Shown one piece after another: positions 45,988 through 54,572 of a DNA stretch of 64,000 nt. A program made the translations under genes and the position numbers. The notes beneath the pieces are model-generated. The model was given only the letters and a program-made list of their open reading frames with translations, had not been told where the DNA came from and searched no databases. The stretch's first letter is position 1. Every line of letters begins with the position of its first letter. The DNA is from Novosphingobium sp. BW1. GTDB taxonomy: Bacteria; Pseudomonadota; Alphaproteobacteria; Sphingomonadales; Sphingomonadaceae. The stretch is from NCBI RefSeq assembly GCF_008107685.1, contig NZ_VIRF01000065.1, forward strand, positions 62,001 to 126,000, written 5' to 3'.

Positions 45988-46758
45988 ATGTCCGATGCGG
46001 TCACCCTGACCAGCCCCGAGCCGGGGATTGCCCTCATCACGATCAATCGCCCCGAGCAGCGCAACGCGCTTTCGGCCGAGGTGCGGGCCGGGCTCTACGC
46101 GGCCTGGGATGCCTTCGAAGCGACCCCGGACTACCGCATCGCGATCCTCACCGGCGCGGGCGAAAAGGCTTTTTGCGCCGGCGGAGATCTCAAGGAAATG
46201 GTCGAGACCGGGCTCCAGGTGCCTCCGCGCGACATGTTCCCGGTGCCCTACGATACGGTGCAGCTGAGCAAGCCGACCATCGCGGCGGTCAACGGCGTGG
46301 CCTTCGCGGGCGGCTGGATGATTGCGCAGGGCTGCGATCTGTGCGTGGCGAGCCGGGCCGCGCGATTTGCGATCACCGAGGTCAAGGTCGGGCGCAGTTC
46401 GCCCTGGGCCGCGCCTCTTATTCACATGATCCCCCAGCGCATCATGATGGAGATCATCCTGACCGGAAAGCCGATCGACGCGCAGCGGGCCTACGAGATC
46501 GGCCTCGTCAACCGCCTCGCCGAGCCCGGGGAAACGCTGGATGTCGCGCTCGAACTCGCGCGCGAGGTGCTGCAGGGCGCGCCGCAATCGGTCCGCGCGG
46601 GACGCGAAACGGTGATGCTGGCCACGCAGATGGGCCGCAGCGCCGCGCTGGAAGCCGCGCGCCACGCCTCAGAATGGACCTACCGCTGCGAGGATGCGCA
46701 GGAGGGCCCACGTGCTTTTGCCGAGAAGCGCGCGCCCGTCTGGACGTCCTTCGACTGA
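45988..46758 (+). CDS. Enoyl-CoA hydratase/isomerase family protein
   Basis: The 256-aa crotonase has KAFCAGGDLKEMVE (oxyanion hole), the Gly-rich NGVAFAGGWMIAQGCDLCVAS, and FAITEVKVGRSSPWAAP, where Glu follows the ITE position. The more usual GAGG turn is replaced by SSPWAA. The ATG at 45988 starts 2 bp after the stop of the CoA transferase gene, with AGAGAGG upstream; a GTG at 45967 is a weaker alternative. It is the last gene of the three-gene plus-strand unit and ends 13 bp from the convergent MarR. Confidence 0.9.
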   Translation: MSDAVTLTSPEPGIALITINRPEQRNALSAEVRAGLYAAWDAFEATPDYRIAILTGAGEKAFCAGGDLKEMVETGLQVPPRDMFPVPYDTVQLSKPTIAAVNGVAFAGGWMIAQGCDLCVASRAARFAITEVKVGRSSPWAAPLIHMIPQRIMMEIILTGKPIDAQRAYEIGLVNRLAEPGETLDVALELAREVLQGAPQSVRAGRETVMLATQMGRSAALEAARHASEWTYRCEDAQEGPRAFAEKRAPVWTSFD

Positions 46759-46771
46759 AAGTAGGAGGGCG

Positions 46772-47263
46772 TCAGCCCTTCGTTTCTCCCTCCACAGGTG
46801 GCGCGAGATTGGCATGGAGGCGGTCGAGCAATGCGATCATCGTGGTCATTTCGTCCAGGTCGAAGTCGCGCCAGGCGGCCTCCTCGGCGCGCGCGGCGAT
46901 CCGGTCCAGCTCACGGGTGATGTCGTGACCCGCCTTGGTCATGTGGATCGCCTGGACCCGGCGGTCCTGCTCTTGGCGGCGGCGTTCGACCAGATTTTCG
47001 GCCACCAGCCGGTCGACGATCCGCCCTGCCGAGGCATCGGAAATCTCCAGTTTCTGCGCAATCCCCCTTTGGGCAATGCCCTCGTCCTGCGCGACCGCGA
47101 CGAGCGCACCCCATTGCGAACGGGTGACGCCCAGGTCAGCAACCATCTCGTCGAAGCGGGCGCGCAGCAGGCGGGCAAGCACGGTGATCCGCACCGATGC
47201 CGTGCGGCGCGGGTCCTCGAAATCCTTGAGCGGTGTACCGTCCAATTCCCTCTCCTTGCGCAT
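46772..47263 (-). CDS. MarR family transcriptional regulator
   Basis: The 163-aa winged-helix protein has GVTRSQWGALVAVAQDEGIAQRGIAQKLEISDASAGRIVDRL and the wing EQDRRVQAIHMTKAGHD. It resembles the MarR near 7.6 kb. A dimeric repressor of a nearby catabolic unit is likely. The start ATG at 47263 has a weak RBS; AAGGAGAGGG lies a few codons inside, so translation could begin slightly downstream at a TTG. Repeat element F lies upstream, between this gene and the SMP-30-like gene. Confidence 0.82.
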   Translation of the reverse strand: MRKERELDGTPLKDFEDPRRTASVRITVLARLLRARFDEMVADLGVTRSQWGALVAVAQDEGIAQRGIAQKLEISDASAGRIVDRLVAENLVERRRQEQDRRVQAIHMTKAGHDITRELDRIAARAEEAAWRDFDLDEMTTMIALLDRLHANLAPPVEGETKG

Positions 47264-47329
47264 CGATGCTTGCGCTTGTCCCGCAAACGCGCGCAATCCG
47301 CAATGTCGAGCCTGTGGGAAGGACGATTT

Positions 47330-47388
47330 CCTAGGGCCATTGCCCTCGGGGGCACCGATTCCGGGGGCCAAGGGGCGATGGCCCCTTG
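47330..47388. repeat. Paired-palindrome element, compact copy F
   Basis: The two palindromes CCTAGGGCCATTGCCCTCGG (47330-47349) and CAAGGGGCGATGGCCCCTTG (47369-47388) are separated by only 19 bp, so the inner arms have been deleted. A TTTTT run follows the second palindrome by 5 bp, giving a terminator-like end. Confidence 0.85.
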
Positions 47389-47521
47389 AAGCTGTTTTTA
47401 CCTGTTTACATGATCTCTTCAGGCCCGATTTCACCGCGAAGGCGATGCCCGGGACCTGCGCTTGACCCGGGCTAGGGGCAGGCAGAGGGATGGGCCGTTG
47501 CCGCAAGCAAGGGAGGGCTTC

Positions 47522-48415
47522 GTGAACACCATGCGCTGCTGTTGGGAGGTGCCCGGAGCTCATCTTCAGGCGCCGGTCTGGCTGGATGGGGCGAACATGC
47601 TCGTGCTGGTCGACCGGGCGCAAGGGACATTACGCTACTTCGCGCCGGAGAGCGGTGAGAGCGGCGAGATTGCAGTGCCAGGGCAGCCTGGCTTTGCAGT
47701 GCCAACGCAGGAGGGAAGCCTCCTTGTCGGGACCGCGCGGGAACTGCTGGTTCTGGACCGTGAGGGAAGCGCCGCACGAGAGTTCCTTCTCGAACCCGGC
47801 GCGCAGCAGACAGGCCTTGTCCATGTCGATGCGCGCGGGCGCGTATGGTTCACTATGGAGGCTGCGGGGGAGGCGGCAGGGCATGGGCAGGGCAAGGGCG
47901 TGGCCGGACAGGCCGGGCTGGTGCGTTACCATGACGAACGGCTGGTGCGCATGGTCTTCGACATGCCGCAGGCAGGGGGAATGGTGCTCGATCCCGAGGC
48001 GCGCGAGCTGCTGCTGGCCGATGGCGGGGCCTACCGCGTGCGTCGTTACCGCGTCAGTCGGGCCGGGAGCCTCTGGGAGGAGGCGACATTCCTCGATCTG
48101 GCGGGGGATGCCCTACGTCCCGCAGCGCTTGCGCGCGACAGCGAAGGCGGCGTGTGGGTGAGCTTTGCAGACTGCGGGCTCCTGCATCGTTACGCCGCGG
48201 ATGGAACGCTGAGCGCGCAGGTGGACGTGCCCGGAGAGGAGATCACGGGGCTCGGGTTTGGAGGAGGCGGGGCGGAGATCCTCTACATCTGTGCCCGCAC
48301 CGCACAGGGTGCCGCGCTCTACGCGCAAGATCTTGCCATACCGGGGCCGGCTTCCTGCGCGGTGCGTACCGGCCATGCGGATATCGGCCTGATTACTGAC
48401 GACGACCACCACTGA
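47522..48415 (+). CDS. SMP-30/gluconolactonase/LRE-like beta-propeller protein
   Basis: The 297-aa protein shows repeated strand patterns of a six-bladed propeller: LQAPVWLDGANMLVLVDRAQGTLRYF, GLVHVDARGRVWFTMEA, GGMVLDPEARELLLADG, ARDSEGGVWVSFADCGLLHRYAADG. These match the SMP-30 family, which includes lactonases and related metal-dependent hydrolases. The GTG at 47522 follows a GGGAGGG RBS; an ATG at 47531 is the alternative. No signal peptide is visible. It stands alone, before the decay zone. Confidence 0.78.
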   Translation: MNTMRCCWEVPGAHLQAPVWLDGANMLVLVDRAQGTLRYFAPESGESGEIAVPGQPGFAVPTQEGSLLVGTARELLVLDREGSAAREFLLEPGAQQTGLVHVDARGRVWFTMEAAGEAAGHGQGKGVAGQAGLVRYHDERLVRMVFDMPQAGGMVLDPEARELLLADGGAYRVRRYRVSRAGSLWEEATFLDLAGDALRPAALARDSEGGVWVSFADCGLLHRYAADGTLSAQVDVPGEEITGLGFGGGGAEILYICARTAQGAALYAQDLAIPGPASCAVRTGHADIGLITDDDHH

Positions 48416-48559
48416 TCCTGGGCGCCTCTGCGCTATCGGCACAGTACCTTGCGTATCCTGTCGAGAAGCCCAGCGCCTGTGCACCCTAGCCTGCGAACGA
48501 ACGTCAGGGCGCGAACCCGAGCCGGAGAGGAGCCCTTGGCCAGTTCGCGCGGCTAGGTG

Positions 48560-49100
48560 ATGGTCCAGCTTGCTTTCGAAATCGCCGAGGTGGTCTGCGT
48601 GGCGCTCTCGGGGATCGTGTCCGCCTGCGCGCAGTGCAGGTCTACAAGATCGGCATGCCCAATGCCGTGATCGGATGTGATGCGGCGGGGCAGATGTACA
48701 TGGACCAGGGTGCCGATTGCCGTTCGATGGATGTCTCAGCGGTCGCTGGGCTCGGCAGCTGGAGGCTGCCCTTCCAGCCTGGGCAACCTCTTGCTAGGCC
48801 AGGCCGAGGATGCGGAAAGCCCTTCCCCCGTGCTCAACATCGCGCGTGAGCTGACCACCGACACGGGCGGGGCATTTCAGTGGCGGGGGATGCCAGGCAG
48901 CTGCAACGTCAAGCAGGTCCTGCAACCGATGATGGCGGCGGCCTGCATGCAGAGCCACGACCATCCGGTCAGCGGCATGGGCGGCGGCGATCCGCGATCG
49001 CCCTATGTCAATCGCTTCGAGGTCGGTTCGCCCAACGAACCATGCACCTTGCTGGCCGATGCTCCCGGCGGGCGCGGTCATGGCCTACCAGCACGGCGGC
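48560..49100 (+). pseudogene. Remnant of hydantoinase B/acetone carboxylase alpha-like gene
   Basis: Fragments in successive frames align as one protein: AFEIAEVVCVALSGIVSACAQ (frame 2), VYKIGMPNAVIGCDAAGQMYMDQGADCRS (frame 1), GNLLLGQAEDAESPSPVLNIARELTTDTGG and WRGMPGSCNVKQVLQ (frame 2), then MPAGAVMAYQHGG-like residues (frame 3). These match the C-terminal half of hydantoinase B/oxoprolinase-type subunits of acetone or acetophenone carboxylases. At least three frameshifts prevent a single product. A remnant of the partner subunit follows directly. Confidence 0.7.
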
Positions 49101-49555
49101 GAGCAAGGGCGTCAATCCGGCCGGGCTCACCATGCTGGCCTATGGTGGCAACGGTCCGGCCTTCGCTGCAATCCAGGCAGCGGAACTGGGCCTTGCGCGG
49201 GTGCTGATCCCACTGTCAACGAGGAGCGTTCGCTCATCGCGCCGGTCGAGGATCTTGCGATGGAACGGCTGCGCGCGCTTTGCGAGGTCTTGGCGGCATG
49301 TGCGCGGAAAAGCCTTCAGGCCGCCGGTTTCGCGGAGGACGAGAGCACCGCCTCCTGGCAGCTCAACATGCGTTATCCGGGCCAGAACTTCGCGCTCACT
49401 TTCGATGTCGCACATGGCGCGCTCAGCGGTCTTGTGTGGCTGGACCGGGACCTTGGGCAGAAGGCGCTGGCGCTGTTCAACGCCCGTCACACCCAGGAAT
49501 ACGGCCATATCCGCGAGCATGAACTGCCCGAGGTGGCCGGCGCACGCCCGTGCAG
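49101..49555 (+). pseudogene. Remnant of hydantoinase A/acetone carboxylase beta-like gene
   Basis: The frame-1 segment VNPAGLTMLAYGGNGP and AAELGLARVLIP carries the C-terminal nucleotide-domain motif of hydantoinase A. It then shifts to frame 3: SLIAPVEDLAMERLRALCEVLAA, STASWQLNMRYPGQNFAL, FNARHTQEYGHIREHELPEV. Homologues carry several hundred residues before this segment, which are absent, so the gene survives only as a 3' remnant fused to the B-type remnant. Confidence 0.7.
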
Positions 49556-49795
49556 GCGGCAGCCGGCCACGCGCTTGATCCCGACTGCGCGCAGGGGCAG
49601 CAGGGCACTTTCATGAGCTTTGGCGATGGCGCCCACCACTGTCCCAGCTGGCTGGTGGCGCATCATGAGACGCGCATCTTCATCGATCGCCTGCTGCGCG
49701 TACCCGGTGCCGCGATGGTGGAGCCGCCCGAGATGCTCTGGAACGCCCTCCCAGGAGCTACGAACTGCGCAATACACAGGTGCGTTGCACGCCCC
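49556..49795 (+). pseudogene. Remnant of a cytochrome P450 (heme-binding C-terminus)
   Basis: The frame reads HALDPDCAQGQQGTFMSFGDGAHHCPSW then HHETRIFIDRLLRVPG, which parallels the heme loop and last helix of the intact P450 at 11.4 kb (FGDGPHHCPGW, HETRTFIDQLLRVPG). The heme Cys is kept, but about 300 upstream residues are absent. Near 49757 the frame shifts, so the last part (RSYELRNTQVRC) lies in the next frame. It is joined directly to the hydantoinase A remnant. Confidence 0.8.
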
Positions 49796-49916
49796 GATCC
49801 AAGGGCGATATCGGCGCTGCGATACGCCTGACGCTTGTGTCCGGTCCTCCGCCATGGCTACCACGAGGGCAGACGTGGAGCGCCATTCGGCGCCAGGCAG
49901 ACTGGGAGAAAAGCAG

Positions 49917-50597
49917 ATGGTAGGCAGATATATCGTCACCGGCGGCTTCGGCGTGCTGGGCCGCGCCGTATGTGCCCAGCTTCGCAGTGAAGGCCACCGT
50001 GTCGGCGTGATCGACATGGCGCCTTGCCCTGACGGCTACGAAGGTCCCGCCGAGGGCGGTATCGATCTTGCCGAGGCAGCAGTGGTCGGGCCAGCCGTGG
50101 CGCGAATGGTCACGCAACTGGGCGGGCTCGATGGTCTTGTCAATGTCGCAGGGGGCTTCGTGTGGGAGCCGTTGGGGCCGGGCTCTCCGGCGACGTTCGA
50201 GCGGATGTACCGGACCAACCTGCACACCGCCACGACGACCAGCGAGGCGGTACTGGAGATGCTCGCGCCGGGCGGGGCCATCGTCAACATTGGCGCGGCG
50301 GCGGCCCGCGATGCGGGCGAGGGCATGGGCGCCTATGCGGCATCGAAGGCCGGGGTCATGGCGCTGACGCAGGCGCTCGCCGCGCAGCTGCGGCCCCGGG
50401 GCATCCGTGTGAACGCGGTCCTTCCCACGGTCCTCGATACCCCCACCAACCGCGCGGACATGCCCGGTGCCGATCCCGGGGACTGGATTGCTCCTGCCGC
50501 CGCGGCGCAGGTCATTGCCTGGCTGCTTTCGCCTGCGGCATCTTGCGTTACCGGAGAGGGAATCGCGCTCTCGATGGGGCAGGGCAAAGGCGAGTGA
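49917..50597 (+). CDS. SDR family oxidoreductase, lacking the catalytic Ser
   Basis: The 226-aa SDR has VTGGFGVLGRAV for cofactor binding, NVAGG instead of NNAG (LVNVAGGFVWE), and YAASK (GAYAASKAGVMALTQAL). The usual serine of the catalytic tetrad is replaced by Ala/Gly (IVNIGAAAARDAGEG), as in dihydropteridine reductase-like SDRs. The start ATG at 49917 follows GGGAGAAAAG. It is intact while its surroundings are decayed. Element G begins 24 bp after its stop. Confidence 0.85.
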   Translation: MVGRYIVTGGFGVLGRAVCAQLRSEGHRVGVIDMAPCPDGYEGPAEGGIDLAEAAVVGPAVARMVTQLGGLDGLVNVAGGFVWEPLGPGSPATFERMYRTNLHTATTTSEAVLEMLAPGGAIVNIGAAAARDAGEGMGAYAASKAGVMALTQALAAQLRPRGIRVNAVLPTVLDTPTNRADMPGADPGDWIAPAAAAQVIAWLLSPAASCVTGEGIALSMGQGKGE

Positions 50598-50620
50598 AGA
50601 AGGTAAGCAGGACCGATATT

Positions 50621-50733
50621 CAAGGGGCCATCGCCTCTTGACCCCAAGACGGGCAACCTCACCATTTCAAGCCCAGCTGGCGCGCGAAAGGTGAGGCGTC
50701 CAGTTTGGGGAGCCCGAGGGCGATGGCCCTCGG
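50621..50733. repeat. 113-bp paired-palindrome element, copy G
   Basis: Left palindrome CAAGGGGCCATCGCCTCTTG (50621-50640), right palindrome CCGAGGGCGATGGCCCTCGG (50714-50733). The inner arms ACCCCAAGAC...CAACCTCACC and GGTGAGG...CAGTTTGGGG are well-matched inverted repeats. The ends lie 24 bp and 8 bp from flanking stop codons. Confidence 0.92.
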
Positions 50734-50740
50734 ATATATC

Positions 50741-51043
50741 TTACTGAAATCCTTTAGTCCTCTTCAGGAAAGATGAGGGTGACGCACAAGCCGGGTGGAG
50801 AGAAAACAGGAGCAGCTTGCCATGTTCGACCTGTACGCTTTCGGCAGTCGTGGCCAGCGCGCCGCCAAGGACGCGGTCGTTGCCGGTGCGCACCACGCGC
50901 GTGACGATGACCGCGCCGATCAGGGCGAGGGCGATGGCGACGCCCGCCATCGTGGCGTTCAGCGCCAGCAGCAGGCGGCTGCGCAGGGCAGGCGTGCGCG
51001 GCTCGGCGGCGGCGCCGGTTTTGCTCAGCGGCTCAGCGGGCAT
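50741..51043 (-). pseudogene. Truncated sensor histidine kinase (N-terminus only)
   Basis: The 100-aa frame starts [10 protein letters not shown] and has a hydrophobic helix (ALNATMAGVAIALALIGAVIVTRVV) followed by the start of a periplasmic sensor region (NDRVLGGALATTAESVQVEHG). Then it runs into unrelated sequence and stops 8 bp from element G. HAMP, His-box and ATPase domains are all missing, so only the first about 75 codons survive. It overlaps the response-regulator remnant upstream, as in a normal regulator-kinase operon. Confidence 0.65.
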
Positions 51044-51200
51044 CGAGCATTTAGCCGATCCCGCGCTTTCAATTCCTCGGGCGCGAAGGGTTTGCGCAGG
51101 TAGTCGTCGGCGGCCAGGTCCAGTCCGCGCACCCTGTCGTCCAGCCCATCGCGCGCAGTCAGCATCGGCACGGGTACGCGCGCGCCGCGGTAGCGCCCCG
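51025..51200 (-). pseudogene. Remnant of a response regulator receiver domain
   Basis: The fragment [39 protein letters not shown] carries the receiver-domain LTAR and KPF (Lys-Pro) motifs of OmpR-type regulators, here cut into 20-residue pieces in homology terms. The N-terminal phosphorylation Asp and the C-terminal DNA-binding domain are absent. It overlaps the kinase remnant that follows on the same strand, so an OmpR-type two-component system was lost here. Confidence 0.7.
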
Positions 51201-51220
51201 TTTCAAGGAAATCTTCTCCT

Positions 51221-51812
51221 ATGCGAATGCTGAAATGCGGTTGTGCGCTCGTTGCGATTGTGGCGGCGCGCCCGGCTCTCGCCCAGACCGTCACCCTGGC
51301 TGCACCCAGGAGACGCTCGCCGACCTGGTGCGCCGTCAGGCCGGCGAGATTGCCGATCTGCGTGCACGGGTCGAACAGCTGGAAGGTCGTCGGGCTGCCA
51401 GTACCTCCGACGAGGCCCCGGATTCGGTCATTGTCGTGTCGGCGCAGGAGAAGGACAGTGGCCTGGGCGCGAACGCGCGCGTCGTTACGCTTCCCTTTGC
51501 ACCACAGCTTATCACGCCGACCATGGTCGAGCGGGACATCGTGCGGGCGCAGGCGGCAAAGGACGCCGGTGTCACCACCGAATGGGGGCGGGCGTCATCG
51601 AGCTCACCACCCGCTACGAGCAGGTCTCGTTCTGTAATCTCCCCGCCCCGGCCGACGGCTGGTCCGAGACGCTGGACGCCAACCGGTATCTCAACAGCTT
51701 CACGCGCATTCAGCTCAACGCCATCTACTGGGCCGTGACCGACGCGCTGCCCGGCTATGCCGGCACCGACACGGGTGAGGCGCTAGCCGCGCGCTTTGGC
51801 GTTACATTCTGA
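51221..51812 (+). pseudogene. Remnant of an outer-membrane porin (OprO/OprP-like)
   Basis: Three frames are needed: a signal peptide-like start ([20 protein letters not shown]), a coiled-coil [28 protein letters not shown], and a C-terminal barrel end ([38 protein letters not shown]). This order is that of phosphate-selective-type porins, but about 300 middle residues are missing and two frameshifts are present. The last strand ends in Phe, as outer-membrane proteins do. Confidence 0.65.
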
Positions 51813-51947
51813 AACACGGCTATCGCCTGTTGAACACGGGTCTTTCAGAACATTGACAGGCGAGGGGCCCTCTTGACCTAATCGCGTTCAGGTCAGGGAG
51901 CCCCACCCGTGTTTCGACGCCCACCTGCTCATGTCCGACTTTCCGCT

Positions 51948-53372
51948 TCAACCGGCTGCCGCGGCGGCCGTCCCCTCACTGTCGAGGCCGACGTCCTGCG
52001 CGGCAAGCGGCGTTTCGGCCACGGTTTCGACAAGGTCGGGCTCGGTCAGATTGTAGCCGCGCAGCAGAAATATGCTGAGCAGCGGCGCCAGGGCGGGAAT
52101 AATCGCAAAGCAGATGCGGATCGCAAAGACCGCGCTCGTGCTCTGGGCCTGCGCGGCACCCGTGCTCGAGGCGGCGTAGCCCATGGCCGTGAGGGTTGCG
52201 CCCATGATCATCAGGCCGCCCGCGTTCGAGATCTTGTCGACGAAGCTCATGAAGCCCGAGAAGGCGCCCTCGCGCCGCTGGCCCGAACAGATGAAGTCGT
52301 AGCGCACGGCGTCGGTCAGCATCGAGGCGGCCAGAAGCACAACCCCGCTCATCGCTGCGCCGATCACGGTGGTACGAATGCCCAGTACGATAATGGTTTC
52401 CTGCGGGCCGGCCAGAGCCCAGCTCAGCACCGCCAAGCCGTAGATGGCGAGCGCGGCGATATAGGCGTTCTTCTTGTCGAAACGGCGCGAAATGCGCAGC
52501 CAGGCGGGCAGGGCAAGGATGTTGCCCGCAGTCAGAAAGACATAGAACAGCCCCAGCCAGGCGTCGCTCCGCGCGAGGACGTAGCGGGTGAAGTAGGCGT
52601 TGGATACGCTCGCCGTCGCCACGCCCACCATGAATACGATGTGCACAAAGACCATGATGCGAAAGGGCTGGTTGCCCCAGGCAATGCGCAGCTGGTCTGT
52701 GAAGCGGCCCGGATGGTTGGCCTCGGCGTTGGTGGCCCGTGCGCGCAGCAGCAAGGGAATCGAGCCGAGCGCGAGTGCGCCGATGAGGCCGGCCAGAACC
52801 CAGCCCATGGCGGCGTGCCCCGCCCGGTCCGCACCCCAGCTCTCAAGCAGCCAGGAGGGCACAGAGGAGCCCAGGATCTGGCCGACGAAGCTGCCGTAGG
52901 TCTTCCAGGCAAGGATGCTGGAGCGGGCGTGGTAGTCATCGCTCACCTCCACGATCATCGCCGTGCTGGGCACAGTGTAGAGCGAGAAGGCTGTGCCGTG
53001 GAGCGCCAGCATGACGCCGATCCAGACCAGCAGCAGCGGCTGGCTCTCCCAGGAGGGGGCGGCGAAGATGCCGACAATGGAAAGCGGCATCAGAAGCCCT
53101 GCGGCCAACAGGAAGGGCACGCGCCGTCCCCAGCGGGTGCGCGCGCGGTCGCTGGCGTAACCGGCAAGAGGATCGACGAAGCCATCGTAGATCTTCACCA
53201 GCGCGAAGAGCGTGGCCGCGATCCCCGCCGAAATCGCGAGGTTGTCGGTCAGGAAGCGCAGCACCAGCACTGCGATGACCTGGTTGGCCGCCATCATTGC
53301 CGCCCCGCCGATGGCAAAGCCCAAAACGACCGAGCGCTGCGTTCCGGCCAGCTGGCCTCCTGCCTGTTTCAT
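51948..53372 (-). CDS. GPH-family sodium/proton-coupled symporter (MFS)
   Basis: The 474-aa permease has about 12 helices and the glycoside-pentoside-hexuronide family motif DGFVDPLAGYASDRARTRWGRR. A second half contains LLAASMLTDAVRYDFICSGQRREGAFSGFMSFVDKISNAGG, also typical. The ATG at 53372 follows GAGGGGGAACG; the frame upstream is not conserved. It is divergent from the LysR gene over a 261-bp AT-rich gap. Likely imports a polar or glycosylated compound. Confidence 0.9.
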   Translation of the reverse strand: MKQAGGQLAGTQRSVVLGFAIGGAAMMAANQVIAVLVLRFLTDNLAISAGIAATLFALVKIYDGFVDPLAGYASDRARTRWGRRVPFLLAAGLLMPLSIVGIFAAPSWESQPLLLVWIGVMLALHGTAFSLYTVPSTAMIVEVSDDYHARSSILAWKTYGSFVGQILGSSVPSWLLESWGADRAGHAAMGWVLAGLIGALALGSIPLLLRARATNAEANHPGRFTDQLRIAWGNQPFRIMVFVHIVFMVGVATASVSNAYFTRYVLARSDAWLGLFYVFLTAGNILALPAWLRISRRFDKKNAYIAALAIYGLAVLSWALAGPQETIIVLGIRTTVIGAAMSGVVLLAASMLTDAVRYDFICSGQRREGAFSGFMSFVDKISNAGGLMIMGATLTAMGYAASSTGAAQAQSTSAVFAIRICFAIIPALAPLLSIFLLRGYNLTEPDLVETVAETPLAAQDVGLDSEGTAAAAAG

Positions 53373-53524
53373 CGCGTTCCCCCTCGATGTGTGGGCGCGC
53401 GCATAAGGCCCTTGCAGGGGCACTGCCGCCGTGCGCGCTCTGGGGGAAAAGGAAGACACAGGAGGCCGGGGAATGCCACTGGGCCTAGTTTCGCTGCAGG
53501 CTCTTCCAGGTGCGCTGCAATTCC

Positions 53525-53573
53525 GCAAATTAACTATTAAAAACAATAAAATGATTGGGAATTTTAACTTCGC
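53525..53573. promoter_or_regulatory. AT-rich regulatory strip between GPH symporter and LysR
   Basis: This unusually AT-rich stretch is bounded by an imperfect inverted pair GCAAATTAA (53525-53533) and TTAACTTCGC (53564-53573). It lies 61 bp before the LysR ATG, where LysR-type operators and divergent promoters usually sit. No firm -10/-35 pair was assigned. Confidence 0.35.
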
Positions 53574-53633
53574 AAGGCACGAGATCGACGACAGTTACTA
53601 GCAGATATGCCGGCAAGGCATAAAGGGGGAAGC

Positions 53634-54560
53634 ATGGACACGCGCAAGTTCGATTACTTCATTTCCGTCGCGGAAACGGGCAGCTTTTCGCAAGCCGCCG
53701 TCAGCCTGCGCCTGTCACAGCCTCTGCTCAGCCGGCAGGTGCGCAACCTCGAAGAGGAGCTGGGCCTGCCGCTGTTCTACCGCAACGGGCGCGGCGCCAC
53801 CCTGACCGAGGCGGGGCGCTGCCTGCTCAAGAATGCGCGCAACGTGCGCGAGGCGATCGATGCAACGTACAGCGAGCTTAGCCAGCTGCGCAACCTCCTG
53901 GCCGGGACGGCCGCGATCGGCATGCCCACTAGCGTGGGGCGGGCACTCAGCGTCCCTCTTGCCCAGCACTTCAGTTCCGAACTGCCCAACGTGAAGCTGC
54001 ACCTGGTCGAGGGATTGTCCAGCGACATTGCCGAGCGGGTCCAGCAGGGAAGGCTGGATGTTGCGATCCTCTATTCGCCGATCCGCAGCCAGAACATGCT
54101 GTGCGATCCGGTGGTGGAAGAGCAGCTGGTGCTGGTCAGCAAGCGGGGCCGCGGGCCGGCGGGTCCTGTCTCCTTCGAGGATGTGACCCAGCTTCCTCTC
54201 ATCATGACCGGCCCGCACCAGCAGTTGCGCCGCGATCTGGAGAAGGCCGCTCGGGCGCGCGAAGCCGAACTCCAGATCGCGGTCGAGATCGACGCGCTGG
54301 GATCGATCCTTGAACTGGTCGAGGAGGGGCTGGGCCATGCCATCCTGCCGCCTGCGGCGCTTTTGCGCGACGAGGGAATGGAGCGCTTCGATGTCGTCCG
54401 CATCGACAGCGGTCTTGTGCGCCGCACGCTTTACGTGGCGACCGGCCCGCAGCGTTCCGACGCGGTGCCCAGCCACAAGTTGGCGAGCCTGGTGAAGGAG
54501 AAGCTGCTGGGCCTCACCGGCCGCAACACCTGGCAGATCGTGGAGAGCCGCAGCGTCTGA
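53634..54560 (+). CDS. LysR family transcriptional regulator
   Basis: The 308-aa LTTR has the N-terminal helix-turn-helix FDYFISVAETGSFSQAAVSLRLSQPLLSRQVRNLEEELG, and a substrate-binding domain with RLDVAILYSP and VEEGLGHAILPPAALL. The start ATG at 53634 follows AAGGGGGA. LTTRs respond to pathway intermediates and control nearby genes. Its neighbours are the GPH symporter (divergent) and the molybdenum hydroxylase (convergent, 12 bp after its stop), so control of one of these is likely. Confidence 0.92.
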   Translation: MDTRKFDYFISVAETGSFSQAAVSLRLSQPLLSRQVRNLEEELGLPLFYRNGRGATLTEAGRCLLKNARNVREAIDATYSELSQLRNLLAGTAAIGMPTSVGRALSVPLAQHFSSELPNVKLHLVEGLSSDIAERVQQGRLDVAILYSPIRSQNMLCDPVVEEQLVLVSKRGRGPAGPVSFEDVTQLPLIMTGPHQQLRRDLEKAARAREAELQIAVEIDALGSILELVEEGLGHAILPPAALLRDEGMERFDVVRIDSGLVRRTLYVATGPQRSDAVPSHKLASLVKEKLLGLTGRNTWQIVESRSV

Positions 54561-54572
54561 CGCGGCGTGCGG

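Noticed and set aside
48677..49207. Single 176-aa hypothetical protein in the decay zone
   Set aside because: The frame strings together pieces that match hydantoinase B only when frames are switched, so it is a pseudogene fragment rather than a new gene.
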